Positions 42,034-51,183 of a stretch of 60,039 nt of DNA are shown here, in pieces. A program made the translations under genes and the position numbers. The notes beneath the pieces are model-generated. The model was given only the letters and a program-made list of their open reading frames with translations, was not told where the DNA came from and did no database searches. The stretch is from Methanothrix harundinacea (GTDB lineage: Archaea > Halobacteriota > Methanosarcinia > Methanotrichales > Methanotrichaceae): positions 1 through 60,039 of the forward strand of contig DAQG01000088.1 of the NCBI GenBank assembly GCA_002502785.1, given 5' to 3'. Each line of letters begins with the position of its first letter. Position 1 is the stretch's first letter.

Positions 42034-44265
42034 TCAGAAGTTGACCTCGACGACCCTCCCAAAGAGGACGTCCTCTTCGCTCACCTCGACATCCCTGGAC
42101 TCCCCACCAACGAAATCCTCCACCGGTCCCACGAGGTAGGGGCCGATCGAGTGAGTTTCAAGGCCGCCATCGGTCGAATAAGGGACTGTGACCTCGTAAC
42201 GACCGTTCACCGGCATCGCCGAGTTGAAGTACTGGAACCTCCTTCCCTGGTTTGATGTCATCTCCAGGATGACGCCTATCGGTTTTTCGTAGGGGGTCGT
42301 TCCTGTGATCTTTGCACCCTCGACCCGCTCGAAGACCTTGACCTCGCTCGTCGGAAACTTTAGGCCTACAGAGGTCCTCGACTCATAGATCAGGCGGAAA
42401 TGACCCAGGTTCGTGCAGTCGAGGAGGTGAAGCCTGGCCAGGATGGTTCCCAAAAACTTCTTTGAGTGCTCGAAGGTGAAGAGATCCGAACCTGTGGATA
42501 TTACGATGTAACTTTCGGGATCGTCATCGATCCATCGAACGATTGCCGGAAGCTTTCTGTAGATCATCTTCTCGTCGGTTACAACATATCTGGCTTGCCT
42601 CGCCTTCGTTATGGCCATAGCCTCCTCTTCGTCTTCCGAAAGGAAGAAACTGGCAGCGTCTATCGCTCCAGCCTGGAAGTTATTTGCCACCACCGGCCTT
42701 CTCGACTGGTAAAGGATCCAATTGCCGTAATCCCACCAGCTCAAAATGCCGTACTCCCCCGCCCGGACGGGCCGTTCGAACCCCTCCGTAGCGGGCGTAT
42801 TCTCCTCCAGCCAATCGAGAGTTTCGAGCCAGTCTCCGGCGACCTCAGGCTTATCCCTGGCGACCTCCATCAGTCCGACGACGTTTGGAAGAAAGAGGAT
42901 CGCCAGGAGGGCAAAAGTGAAGGTCTTGACCGCCAAAGGGTCCGCCCGTTCCGAAGCTTTGACCTGGTCAGCTCCCCAGAAAAAAAAGAGAGCGAGCAGT
43001 ATCGACCCAGCAACGGAGAATAGATACAAAAACCGGGCCTGACAAATCGTCAAAACCAGGATGAAGACCGCCCAGACGAGAAAGAGAACCCGATCCTTGG
43101 GAAGACGAGCCCGCCACGTCAACCGTATCGCGACACCAAGCCCGAGGATAGAGAAGGCCAGACCCAGACCTGGTAAGGAGACAAAATCGAAGACCTCGTA
43201 AATAGGCGTGGCCTCCAAAATGGTCTCCCTTGCGGGGCCGCCCCCGAAGAAGTAGTTAAGCCCCTCCCAGAATAGCGAATGAATCTCTCGCGTAGTACCG
43301 TTTGTACAGCTCACGATCAAGGCGAGATAGCCCAGGATCGCCACTGCTGGTACGAAGGCCAGCCACGATACCTTCTTTGCGACGAATAGGCGCGATAAGA
43401 AGTACAGAAATGCCAAGGCGGCCAGAGCTACAAGAGTTCCAAAGAAGGATGGAATAAGCCACGCCTCGTCCCAGAAAGGCAGCAAAAAGAGGAGAGCTAC
43501 CCCGAAGACCGCCATCAACGGGACGACCGTCTCCGTCGGGGAGGATTTATCCCGCAAATCGAGGGCGACCTGTATCGTCGCGTAGATCAGTATCGAGCCC
43601 ATGTAAATTGACGCTCCGAGCCAGGTATATGCGGTGGCGGCGATTAAGACCCCCGCGGCGGCCGCAAACCAAAGCCTTCTGTCCCTCTCGGTGAGGGCGT
43701 ACGCGATGAGGAGGATCGCTCCGAAGACGAGAAACGACTCCAATACATCGTGATCTGTGCATCCGAAATGGGTTCTAGCGATATGTTTTGGATCGACCGC
43801 CAAGAAGAAGGCCGAGAGAAGCGCCACTCTTCTCCCGAAGAGCTTTTTCGCCAAAAGGTAGAGGACCAAGATCGATCCCGCTCCAAGAACCGGGGGCGCT
43901 AGGGCACCAGTCATCTCGACGGCACGAACGCCACCTCCGAGAAGCAGGGATGCTGCCGCAATGAGCTGGTCGAAGAGGGGCGGCCACAAAAGTTCCAGAC
44001 CCTGGGGATGATTGAGGTACGAGTCGAACCAGAGGGTGTGGGGAAAGTTCTCGGCAGTGTAGAAGATCCGGCGCATGTGATAGAAGGAATCGTACCCGTA
44101 AAAGAGAACGTCCCCTCCGACAAGAGCGTTCCCGGCTGAAACCATCCTCAGTGAGAGGCCCAGCAGAAAGGCTCCCAGAACCCCCCAAAGCTCGTACGAC
44201 TTTCCTCGATCCATGAATTTCGACCTCATGCCTCCCTGAAGAAAGAAAGCTAGGCTCGCCCTCAC
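42034..44265 (-). CDS. aglB: Oligosaccharyltransferase (AglB/STT3)
   Basis: A 743-residue membrane enzyme that transfers a lipid-linked glycan to Asn in exported proteins. It has the first extracellular-loop acidic motif near GYDSFYHMRRI, about 12-13 membrane helices, and the catalytic WWDYGNW motif near residue 508 followed by a soluble C-terminal domain. The start could be a later Met (MRSKFMDRGKSYEL), about 12 residues in. It precedes the sugar dehydrogenase in an apparent operon. Confidence 0.95.
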   Translation of the reverse strand: MRASLAFFLQGGMRSKFMDRGKSYELWGVLGAFLLGLSLRMVSAGNALVGGDVLFYGYDSFYHMRRIFYTAENFPHTLWFDSYLNHPQGLELLWPPLFDQLIAAASLLLGGGVRAVEMTGALAPPVLGAGSILVLYLLAKKLFGRRVALLSAFFLAVDPKHIARTHFGCTDHDVLESFLVFGAILLIAYALTERDRRLWFAAAAGVLIAATAYTWLGASIYMGSILIYATIQVALDLRDKSSPTETVVPLMAVFGVALLFLLPFWDEAWLIPSFFGTLVALAALAFLYFLSRLFVAKKVSWLAFVPAVAILGYLALIVSCTNGTTREIHSLFWEGLNYFFGGGPARETILEATPIYEVFDFVSLPGLGLAFSILGLGVAIRLTWRARLPKDRVLFLVWAVFILVLTICQARFLYLFSVAGSILLALFFFWGADQVKASERADPLAVKTFTFALLAILFLPNVVGLMEVARDKPEVAGDWLETLDWLEENTPATEGFERPVRAGEYGILSWWDYGNWILYQSRRPVVANNFQAGAIDAASFFLSEDEEEAMAITKARQARYVVTDEKMIYRKLPAIVRWIDDDPESYIVISTGSDLFTFEHSKKFLGTILARLHLLDCTNLGHFRLIYESRTSVGLKFPTSEVKVFERVEGAKITGTTPYEKPIGVILEMTSNQGRRFQYFNSAMPVNGRYEVTVPYSTDGGLETHSIGPYLVGPVEDFVGGESRDVEVSEEDVLFGRVVEVNF

Positions 44266-44510
44266 TTCCAGCCTTGGCTTAAGTCACGACTCCTTTTAAC
44301 ACTTATGGATTTGACGACTGTGGTCGTTCACCTTATATTCCGAATATTATTATTCGAGTTTCCCGCTCGGACCGGGCGCATTTCGAGAATCCGCCGCCGT
44401 TAGTTCAGCTCGAAAGATTATGAAAGCCCTCCCTCATCGGCAACCGGCCCCTCTGATCAGCGCTGAAAAAGTATTTAGGCTGGGATGCTCACACCCCCAC
44501 GGTCAGGTTA

Positions 44511-45728
44511 ATGAAAGAGATTGAATCGAAGACGAAACCGGCTTGCGATTTCGACCTATGGGTGATCTCAGTCCTGGGAAAGGACAGGCCGGGGATAATT
44601 CGCGATCTCCTGGAAGCTCCGGCAAAGATGATGGTCAACATCGTCGATTTGGACCAGAGGATACTCCAGGGTCTATTCGTGATGTCGATGGTGGCAGATT
44701 TTGGTAAGGCCACCGCTACACCAAAGGAGCTGGAATCTCGTCTCCAGAAGCTAGCAGTCGATCTCGGGGTTGAGTTTAGCTTTCTTCCTCTCGAGCAGTA
44801 CAGGGGCAAGCGGAGGGGAGGAAAGAACCTCCAGGTCGTAACGATCCTGGCGAGAGACAGGGTGGGGATAATCTACGACGTCGCGAGCCTCGCCGCAAAG
44901 AGGGGCATCAACATCGAGAAGGCGCTGGTCACGGCCAGAGGCGAGCTGATATCGATCGAGTTCGTGATGGACTTCGGTGCCGTCGATGCCGAGAAGCTGA
45001 GAGAAGAGCTCAAGACTGAGTGCGAGAAGCTCGGACTTGACGTCGTCATGCAGGACCTGGACAAGTCCGCGAAGGAGAAACGGCTCATCGTCTTCGACAT
45101 GGACTCGACGATAGTCGACTTCGAGACGATAAACCAGATGGCTCAGTTCGTGGGCGTAGACCGGGAAGTCGAAGAGATCACGGAACGGGCCATGAACGGG
45201 GAGCTGGACTTCGAAGAAGCCCTCAGGAGCAGGGTCCGTCTCCTGAAGGGAACTCCGATCGGGGCCCTGGAGGAGATCGCAAAGAACATCCAGCTCACTC
45301 CCGGGTCCGAAGAGCTGATCCATCATCTTAAACAGGTGGGGTACAAGACCGCCCTGATAAGCGGCGGCTTCACCTACTTTACTGACATACTGAAAGAGAG
45401 GCTCGGCTTCGATTACACCTTTGCCAACGTCCTGGAGATCAAGGGCGGCGTCCTCACCGGTGAGATCGAGGGTGAGATCATCGACGCCGCCGCCAAGGGG
45501 AGGATCGTGAACGATCTCGCCCGGCTCGAGGGGATTAGCCCCGACAGCGTGGTGGCGGTGGGCGACGGCGCCAACGACTGCCTCATGATCCAGAACGCTG
45601 GCCTCGGCGTCGCCTTCAACGCCAAGGATATACTGAAAAAGGTATCAGACGGCAGCCTCTCCAAGGAGAACCTCATTGGGCTATTGAACGTCTTGGGCCT
45701 GGCAGACAAGGGCGCAGAGCTCCTTTAG
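44511..45728 (+). CDS. serB: Phosphoserine phosphatase with two ACT domains
   Basis: A 405-residue enzyme for the last step of serine synthesis. Two ACT regulatory domains (about residues 16-95 and 107-182) precede a HAD phosphatase domain with the motif FDMDST (nucleophile Asp196, acid Asp198), ISGGFTYF and VGDGANDCLMI. The ACT pair suggests feedback by serine or another amino acid. It is monocistronic on this strand. Confidence 0.94.
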   Translation: MKEIESKTKPACDFDLWVISVLGKDRPGIIRDLLEAPAKMMVNIVDLDQRILQGLFVMSMVADFGKATATPKELESRLQKLAVDLGVEFSFLPLEQYRGKRRGGKNLQVVTILARDRVGIIYDVASLAAKRGINIEKALVTARGELISIEFVMDFGAVDAEKLREELKTECEKLGLDVVMQDLDKSAKEKRLIVFDMDSTIVDFETINQMAQFVGVDREVEEITERAMNGELDFEEALRSRVRLLKGTPIGALEEIAKNIQLTPGSEELIHHLKQVGYKTALISGGFTYFTDILKERLGFDYTFANVLEIKGGVLTGEIEGEIIDAAAKGRIVNDLARLEGISPDSVVAVGDGANDCLMIQNAGLGVAFNAKDILKKVSDGSLSKENLIGLLNVLGLADKGAELL

Positions 45729-46018
45729 GGCTGGCAGACCTTTCTGGCCCGCGGAGCGCGGTCGCCCTCTACATGTCACAGACCGCTGAAAGATGGCTTG
45801 GGCCTGAGATCTCAAATCCGCTACCAGTCCTCACAATGACGTGACGAGGGGCAACTTTCCGGCTTTCGAGCTTTGTGAGGAACGCCGCCGGCCTCTCAAT
45901 TTCGATTCGTTACGGGCGTAATAGAGGGGTAGCCGCCAGATCCGGAAAAAGCATTTATACTTGACGGATTTTAAGGACTCTGATTCGTTGATTATCTCGT
46001 ATCGGAGGATTGAATGAT

Positions 46019-46468
46019 TTGACGACTGTTTATGACGTGCCTCCCAACAACCTAATAGATTCTGTAGCACAGGAGCTGAAGGCCAGCGGGAAGATCGAGC
46101 CGCCAGAGTGGTCGGCCTATGTGAAGACCGGAGTGAACAAGGAGATGCCGCCCGTCAACCCCGACTGGTGGTACGTTAGGTGCGCATCGGTGCTTCGCCG
46201 CCTGTACATCGACGGGCCCGTGGGCGTATCGAGGCTTCGGTCCTACTACGGCGGAAAACACAGAAGAAAGACCATCACCCCCAATTTCGCTAAGGGTAGC
46301 GGGTCTGTCTTAAGGGTGGCCCTTCAGCAGCTTGAGAAGGCGGGGTACGTGAAGAAAATGAAGGCGGGACGGCAGCTCACCCCGGTGGGCCAGTCTTTCC
46401 TGGACAACATATCTCACCAGGTCAAAATAGAGGTGCAGAAATCGATCCCGGAGCTTGAGAGGTATTGA
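46019..46468 (+). CDS. rps19e: 30S ribosomal protein S19e
   Basis: A 149-residue archaeal ribosomal protein. The start is set at TTG 46019, giving MTTVYDVPPNNLIDSVAQEL, the usual N-terminus, with GGAGG 10 bases before. An earlier in-frame TTG (46010) is too close to that site. The core WYVRCASVLRRLYIDGPVGV and the basic YYGGKHRRKTITPNF are typical. It begins the translation operon. Confidence 0.95.
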   Translation: MTTVYDVPPNNLIDSVAQELKASGKIEPPEWSAYVKTGVNKEMPPVNPDWWYVRCASVLRRLYIDGPVGVSRLRSYYGGKHRRKTITPNFAKGSGSVLRVALQQLEKAGYVKKMKAGRQLTPVGQSFLDNISHQVKIEVQKSIPELERY

Positions 46469-46471
46469 TTC

Positions 46472-46825
46472 ATGGAGATGGATGATGAGCTTGCAGAGCT
46501 GAAGCGCAAAAGGATGGAAGAGCTCCAGAGGCAGCAGTCAGACTCTCAGATGTACGCTGCCCAGCAGGCTCAGCAAGAGCAGATGCAGCAGGAGATGGAG
46601 GCCCGAAAGCAGGCGGTCCTGAGGACGATCCTCACCCCCGAGGCGAGGGAGAGGCTCAGCAGCATAAGGATGGCCCGTCCTGAGTTCGCGGCCCAGATCG
46701 AGTCTCAGCTGGTGGTGCTGGCCCAGAGCGGCCGGCTCCAGAGCGCTATTACAGACGAGCAGCTCAAAGCCATACTCAAACAGATTCAACCCAAGAAGAG
46801 GGAGATCAACATCACCAGGCGATGA
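46472..46825 (+). CDS. PDCD5-family DNA-binding protein
   Basis: A 117-residue archaeal homologue of PDCD5. It has an N-terminal Gln/Glu-rich helix (about 5-45) and a compact triple-helix core (LTPEARERLSSIRMARPEFA, AITDEQLKAILKQI). It usually sits beside S19e in archaea and is linked to nucleic acid or chaperonin binding. It starts three bases after the S19e stop. Confidence 0.92.
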   Translation: MEMDDELAELKRKRMEELQRQQSDSQMYAAQQAQQEQMQQEMEARKQAVLRTILTPEARERLSSIRMARPEFAAQIESQLVVLAQSGRLQSAITDEQLKAILKQIQPKKREINITRR

Positions 46826-47418
46826 AGGTCATAGTTCTCTTCAGCGGCGGCAAGGACAGCGCCTTAGCCTCGATTCTTCTGGAACCGTTCTTTGATGTGG
46901 AGCTGGCAACCTTCGCGTTCGGTCGCCACGATACGGATAAAGCGGCAAAGGAGGCCGCAAAGGTACTGAACCTTCCCCATAGGACGATCGTCTTCGAGGA
47001 CGAAGTTCTCGAGGAGGCTCTCGGGATGCTCCTGGACACGGGATATCCAAGAGACGGTCTCAACCGCCTCCATCGGCACGCCCTCGACGTCCTCTCACGG
47101 GATTGGGAGTTTGTGGCCGACGGGACGAAGAGAGAAGATCGGGTTCCCATGATGACCCCTGACGGGGTTCGAAGCCTCGAGGACAGGCAGAAAGTCCATT
47201 ACATAAGGCCGCTCGCTGGATACGGGAGCAAGACCATCAACGCCCTGGCATTTCGCTACATGGATTTCGAGACGCTCCCAAGCGAGGTCCGACCCGCCTC
47301 CGATTTCGAGGTGGGGCTGAGGCTGGCGCTGGAGGAGCGGTGCGGGCAGGAGGCGGTATTCAGGATATTTCCTGCCAACCACATGCATACAAGAGTAGTC
47401 AGGAGGAAGAGCGTTTGA
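46822..47418 (+). CDS. PP-loop ATP pyrophosphatase-like protein
   Basis: A 198-residue HUP-fold protein with the PP-loop FSGGKDSALASI at the start and a downstream HxxxD-rich segment (RLHRHALDVL). Related enzymes adenylate tRNA, peptide or diphthamide substrates. The substrate here is unknown. The ATG overlaps the PDCD5 stop by four bases and the gene is overlapped in turn by L39e, so a role in translation or tRNA modification is likely from context. Confidence 0.85.
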   Translation: MKVIVLFSGGKDSALASILLEPFFDVELATFAFGRHDTDKAAKEAAKVLNLPHRTIVFEDEVLEEALGMLLDTGYPRDGLNRLHRHALDVLSRDWEFVADGTKREDRVPMMTPDGVRSLEDRQKVHYIRPLAGYGSKTINALAFRYMDFETLPSEVRPASDFEVGLRLALEERCGQEAVFRIFPANHMHTRVVRRKSV

Positions 47419-47564
47419 GCAAGAGAACCAAAGGCAAGAAGATCAGACACGCCAAGGCCTTCGGCCAGAACAGACGAGTGCCCGGCTGGGTGATCATAAA
47501 AACGATGCGCAACGTGGTGAGCCACCCCAAGAGACGTCACTGGAGACGGAGCAGCATTGAGTGA
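47415..47564 (+). CDS. rpl39e: 50S ribosomal protein L39e
   Basis: A 49-residue, very basic protein starting at TTG 47415 (MSKRTKGKKIRHAKAFGQNR) and ending with the RRHWRRSSIE tail. Length and composition are those of L39e. The start overlaps the upstream stop by four bases (TTGA). Confidence 0.92.
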   Translation: MSKRTKGKKIRHAKAFGQNRRVPGWVIIKTMRNVVSHPKRRHWRRSSIE

Positions 47565-47575
47565 GGGATAAAGAT

Positions 47576-47848
47576 ATGGCGGAGACAGAACGGGTATACA
47601 CGATTCCGTTGAGGGAAGTGAAGACTGCTCCCAGATGGAAGAGGAGCAAGAGGGCCGTGGACGAGGTCAGAAGCTACCTGGCCAGACACATGAAGACCTC
47701 CATCGAGGATGTAAAACTCGCTAGCAACCTCAACGAGGCGATCTGGGCAAGAGGCGCTCAGAAGCCGCCGGCCAGGATCAGGGTGAAAGCGGTAAAGTTC
47801 GACGATGGCGGGGTTGAGGCAGAGTTTGCAGGCGAACGAGTCAGATAA
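47576..47848 (+). CDS. rpl31e: 50S ribosomal protein L31e
   Basis: A 90-residue ribosomal protein, with ATG 47576 giving MAETERVYTIPLREVKTAP. The basic core WKRSKRAVDEVRSYLARHM is conserved. The frame extends five codons upstream to a GTG overlapping L39e. The ATG matches the family better. Confidence 0.93.
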   Translation: MAETERVYTIPLREVKTAPRWKRSKRAVDEVRSYLARHMKTSIEDVKLASNLNEAIWARGAQKPPARIRVKAVKFDDGGVEAEFAGERVR

Positions 47849-48503
47849 ACGGCTGAAGATAGCGGGAAGCGCTCTTTTGGGAGTCTTCGCCTGCTGCACC
47901 GAAAATACGGTGCTCGTGCCCCCCGAGACGACCTCCGGGGCGATCAGAACCATGGAGAGGTACCTTGGGATCGCCCCCGTGAAGGTGACGGTTGCGGGCA
48001 GCTCGGTGATAGGGTCCCTAGTCTGTGGGAACAGCCGCGGGTTTGTCCTCACACCTCACGCCAGCGATGAGAACATCGCGATGCTCTCTTCTTATGACAA
48101 GGTGGCTAGGCTCCCTGGAAAGATAAGCGCCGCCGGAAACGTCATCCTCGCCAACGACAGCGCCGCCATGGTCCACCCGGGACTATCGGATCGGGCCTGC
48201 GAGAGCATCTCCAGGACCCTGGGGGTCGAGGTCAGACGGGGCACCATCGGAGGCCTGAAGACGGTCGGCATGACGTCTGCTGTCACCAACCGTGGCGTTC
48301 TCGCCCATCCCAGGCTGACGGAGACGGAGCTTGCAGATCTTGAGGATCTCTTCGGGCTTCCCGTGGACGTGGGCACCGTGAACTTCGGATCGCCTTTGGT
48401 GGGGTCGGGGATCCTCGCCAACAGCCGGGGGTACGTCGCCGGAGACGAGACGATGGGTCCGGAGCTGGGCCGTATCGAAGATGCGTTGGGTTTTATGGGG
48501 TAG
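47826..48503 (+). CDS. Translation initiation factor aIF6
   Basis: A 225-residue anti-association factor that keeps the large subunit from joining early. It has the pentein repeats (SALLGVFACCTENTVLVP, VTVAGSSVIGSLVCGNS, GTIGGLKTVGMTSAVTN). I prefer TTG 47826 (GAGG six bases before) over ATG 47805. It overlaps the end of L31e by 23 bases in another frame. Confidence 0.9.
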   Translation: MQANESDKRLKIAGSALLGVFACCTENTVLVPPETTSGAIRTMERYLGIAPVKVTVAGSSVIGSLVCGNSRGFVLTPHASDENIAMLSSYDKVARLPGKISAAGNVILANDSAAMVHPGLSDRACESISRTLGVEVRRGTIGGLKTVGMTSAVTNRGVLAHPRLTETELADLEDLFGLPVDVGTVNFGSPLVGSGILANSRGYVAGDETMGPELGRIEDALGFMG

Positions 48504-48507
48504 TCTT

Positions 48508-48687
48508 ATGGTCGATTTTGAGATTAGAGGGAAGTTCAAGGTTAGAAACAACTGGCAGTCCTTCACCAAGGTCATCGAGAGCCAGAACGAGAAGAACGCC
48601 GTCGAGAAGGCTTACTCCCTGCTAGGAAGCAAGCAGGGTGTGAAGAGAAACCTGGTCAGGATAGAAGAGGTGAAGGCTCTTGGCTGA
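48508..48687 (+). CDS. rplX: 50S ribosomal protein L18a/LX
   Basis: A 59-residue archaeal LX protein, starting MVDFEIRGKFKVRNNWQSF, with the conserved SLLGSKQGVKRNLVRIEEV end. It begins four bases after aIF6 and overlaps prefoldin alpha by eight bases. Confidence 0.9.
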   Translation: MVDFEIRGKFKVRNNWQSFTKVIESQNEKNAVEKAYSLLGSKQGVKRNLVRIEEVKALG

Positions 48688-49117
48688 GTCTCCGGCTGCT
48701 CCCAGCGAGGAGGAGGTCAGGAGACTTTTGATGGTTTATCAGCAGTATCAGGCCGAGGCCGAGGCCATCGTCCGGCAGCTCGGTCTATTCCAGCTTTCTG
48801 TGGAGGGGTGCGAGAAGGCCCTCAAGGCCGTCGAGGCGATGGAGACCGCCGAAGATGGACAGGAGATGCTGGTGCCCATCGGCCAGGACTCTTTCGTCCA
48901 CGCAAAGCTCGCCTCCAAAGATAAGGTGATCGTGGGCGTGGGCGCGGGAGTGAGCATCGAGAAGAGCGCCGCCGATGCTAAGGAGTCTCTCAGCAAAAGG
49001 AAGGCGCAGCTTTCAGAGGCCTCGGGCAAGCTGAACCAGACCCTCTCCAAGATCGAGCAGGAGATGGGCAAGATCCAGTCGATCGCCGCAAAGTACGAGC
49101 AGCAGTTTGCAGAGTAG
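48680..49117 (+). CDS. pfdA: Prefoldin subunit alpha
   Basis: A 145-residue co-chaperone that hands unfolded proteins to the thermosome. It has N- and C-terminal coiled coils (about 10-45 and 100-143) joined by a beta hairpin (MLVPIGQDSFVHAKL). It starts at TTG 48680 with GAGGTG upstream. The thermosome itself is encoded at 1128. Confidence 0.93.
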   Translation: MAESPAAPSEEEVRRLLMVYQQYQAEAEAIVRQLGLFQLSVEGCEKALKAVEAMETAEDGQEMLVPIGQDSFVHAKLASKDKVIVGVGAGVSIEKSAADAKESLSKRKAQLSEASGKLNQTLSKIEQEMGKIQSIAAKYEQQFAE

Positions 49118-49128
49118 GGGCGAAAGAG

Positions 49129-50229
49129 TTGTTCAACAGGTTCAAGGAGAGGCTTAAGGGATTCAAAGAGGCCGTATCCACCAAGATCCAGGAGAAGGGC
49201 GAGGCTGAAGCCAAGAAGGCCGAGGCGAAAACCGCCGAAGGGACAAAGCCCGCCCTGGAGAAGAGCGCTGCCGTCGTCGCCAAAACGGCAGAGTCGGAAC
49301 CTCTCCCTGAGAATAACGCCTCCGGCGCCGCGAAGACCAAGCAGTCCTTCAGATCCCGGGCCAAGTCCCTGATCTTCGAGCAGGAGGTCGTGCTGGACGA
49401 AAAAGACCTCACGGACCCGCTCTGGGAGCTGGAGATGGCCCTTCTCGAAAGCGACGTCGCCCTTCCGGTGGCCGAGACGATCGTCGCCTCCGTCAAAGAC
49501 GAGCTTGTGGGACGAAAGAAGAAGATCAGAGCCGACACCGGCGAGATCGTCGAGGAAGCGCTCCGGTCCTCCCTCTACAAGGTCCTCTCGGAGAACTATT
49601 TCGACGTCGACGAGTTCATAGCAAAAGCCGAAAAGCCCGTGAAGATAGTCTTCGTCGGAGTTAACGGGACTGGCAAGACCACCTCCATCGCGAAGGTCGC
49701 CAAGTACCTCAAAGACCAAGGATATTCCATAGTCCTGGCCGCCGGGGACACCTTCAGGGCAGGGGCCGTAGAACAGATCGAGGTTCACGCGAACAACCTC
49801 GAGGTGAAGCTCGTCAAACACAAGGACGGCAAAGATCCCGCCGCCGTGATCTTCGACGCCGTGGAGTACGCTAAAGCCCACCACAGGGACGTCGTTCTCG
49901 CAGACACCGCGGGAAGGCTTCACACCAACGTCAACCTCATGGACCAGATGAAGAAGATCGTGAGGGTTGTAAAGCCCGACCTCCTAATCTTCGTCGACGA
50001 AGCGATCGCGGGAAACGACGCCGTCGAGAGGGCGAGGCTTTTCAACGAAGCTGTGCCGATCAACGGGACGATCCTCACCAAAACCGACGCCGACGCCAAG
50101 GGCGGTGCCGCGATATCCATATCCCACATCACGGGAAAGCCGGTCCTCTTCCTCGGAGTGGGCCAGGATTATCCGGACCTCGTCAAGTTCGAGCCCGATT
50201 GGCTCCTCGATAGATTGCTCGGATCCTGA
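49129..50229 (+). CDS. ftsY: Signal recognition particle receptor FtsY
   Basis: A 366-residue GTPase that docks the SRP-ribosome complex at the membrane. An N-terminal charged, Ala/Glu/Lys-rich region (about 1-75) precedes the N domain and the G domain with VGVNGTGKTTSIAK, DTAGRLHT and LTKTDADAKGGA. Its place after ribosomal genes and prefoldin is normal for euryarchaea. Start is TTG 49129. Confidence 0.96.
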   Translation: MFNRFKERLKGFKEAVSTKIQEKGEAEAKKAEAKTAEGTKPALEKSAAVVAKTAESEPLPENNASGAAKTKQSFRSRAKSLIFEQEVVLDEKDLTDPLWELEMALLESDVALPVAETIVASVKDELVGRKKKIRADTGEIVEEALRSSLYKVLSENYFDVDEFIAKAEKPVKIVFVGVNGTGKTTSIAKVAKYLKDQGYSIVLAAGDTFRAGAVEQIEVHANNLEVKLVKHKDGKDPAAVIFDAVEYAKAHHRDVVLADTAGRLHTNVNLMDQMKKIVRVVKPDLLIFVDEAIAGNDAVERARLFNEAVPINGTILTKTDADAKGGAAISISHITGKPVLFLGVGQDYPDLVKFEPDWLLDRLLGS

Positions 50230-50287
50230 AGGCAGAAGGGGCTTCGTGCCCCCAAAATTTCATTCTTATAAGCTCAAAATCATAAAG

Positions 50288-51034
50288 TCAGAACGTATCG
50301 TCCTCACCGGTGGGCGGGACGTACAGGGGAAGACCGTCGCTTTTCTGGATGGCTCTTGCGCGGCTTAAGTACTCCTTAATCATGACCGGGAAGGTTCTCG
50401 CTTCCAGGTATCGCAAGCCCAGCTGCTCTGCCCACCTCTGGACCCCCAGGTCCTGGGATATGACCGCTGCGTTCAGCTCTTTTGCGAGGAGCAGGATGTC
50501 GATGTCGGGGGCGCTGTCAAGAATCCCGTACCGCAAAGCGTTTCTGTACTTCTCCCGGAACTTTCTCACAATCCCTCCAACGGCCTCCCTTTCGATCTCA
50601 TCTCTCATCGCCGCGAGATCCCCCTCTGTTGCGCTCAGGGCGACGCACCTTGCGACCGCTTCCCAGATTGCCTCCTCGGCGACGTTCATCCCTTTGTTTA
50701 TCCTGCTTCGCATGTAGTAGACGTACTCGTAGAAGACCTTGGAAGGAATCTTCACCTCGTACCGGTCCGGGGTCATCTTGACGAGCCAAGTGTCGACCTT
50801 GATCAGAACCGCATCGTCGCAGTCGTTGTGCTTGACGAAGTCCCTGATCTCGTTGTAGACGGATGGGTATGGGATGTAGCAGCTTATGCCGAGGTGGAGC
50901 CTTGCCTCGGCGATGGAGTCGAGGATGGCGTTCATCCCTTCGCAAATGTTGGTGCAACCCTCCCCCTCCCAGGCGAGGGAGTCGGTAAGGGCTGTGGTAT
51001 CTAGCACAAACCTCTGGCGCAACATCTTGGCCAA
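50288..51034 (-). CDS. HARP-type protein-only RNase P (PIN domain)
   Basis: A 248-residue PIN-like metallonuclease of the HARP family (homologues of Aquifex RNase P). These process the 5' end of pre-tRNA without RNA. Marks are RFVLDTTALTD at the start and DIDILLLAKELNAAVISQDL with the second Asp cluster. The family was once called RNA-ligase partner protein. Since archaea usually have RNA-based RNase P, this may be an auxiliary or tRNA-repair enzyme. It is convergent with ftsY. Confidence 0.88.
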   Translation of the reverse strand: MAKMLRQRFVLDTTALTDSLAWEGEGCTNICEGMNAILDSIAEARLHLGISCYIPYPSVYNEIRDFVKHNDCDDAVLIKVDTWLVKMTPDRYEVKIPSKVFYEYVYYMRSRINKGMNVAEEAIWEAVARCVALSATEGDLAAMRDEIEREAVGGIVRKFREKYRNALRYGILDSAPDIDILLLAKELNAAVISQDLGVQRWAEQLGLRYLEARTFPVMIKEYLSRARAIQKSDGLPLYVPPTGEDDTF

Positions 51035-51183
51035 GTATGTAAGAGGTGATATAAGACCGCTTGCATAAGACGGCTTTCTCGTCCCATCTTCACCGTATTT
51101 AAAGGATGAGCTACCATGAGGGATCTCGGGGTCGCAGTCGCGCCCCCGGGCGGCGGGCCCGGCCTTGAAGCAAAAAGGATGCG

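Noticed and set aside
48748..49923. Long minus-strand frame opposite prefoldin alpha and ftsY
   Set aside because: Shadow of two clear plus-strand genes with intact motifs.
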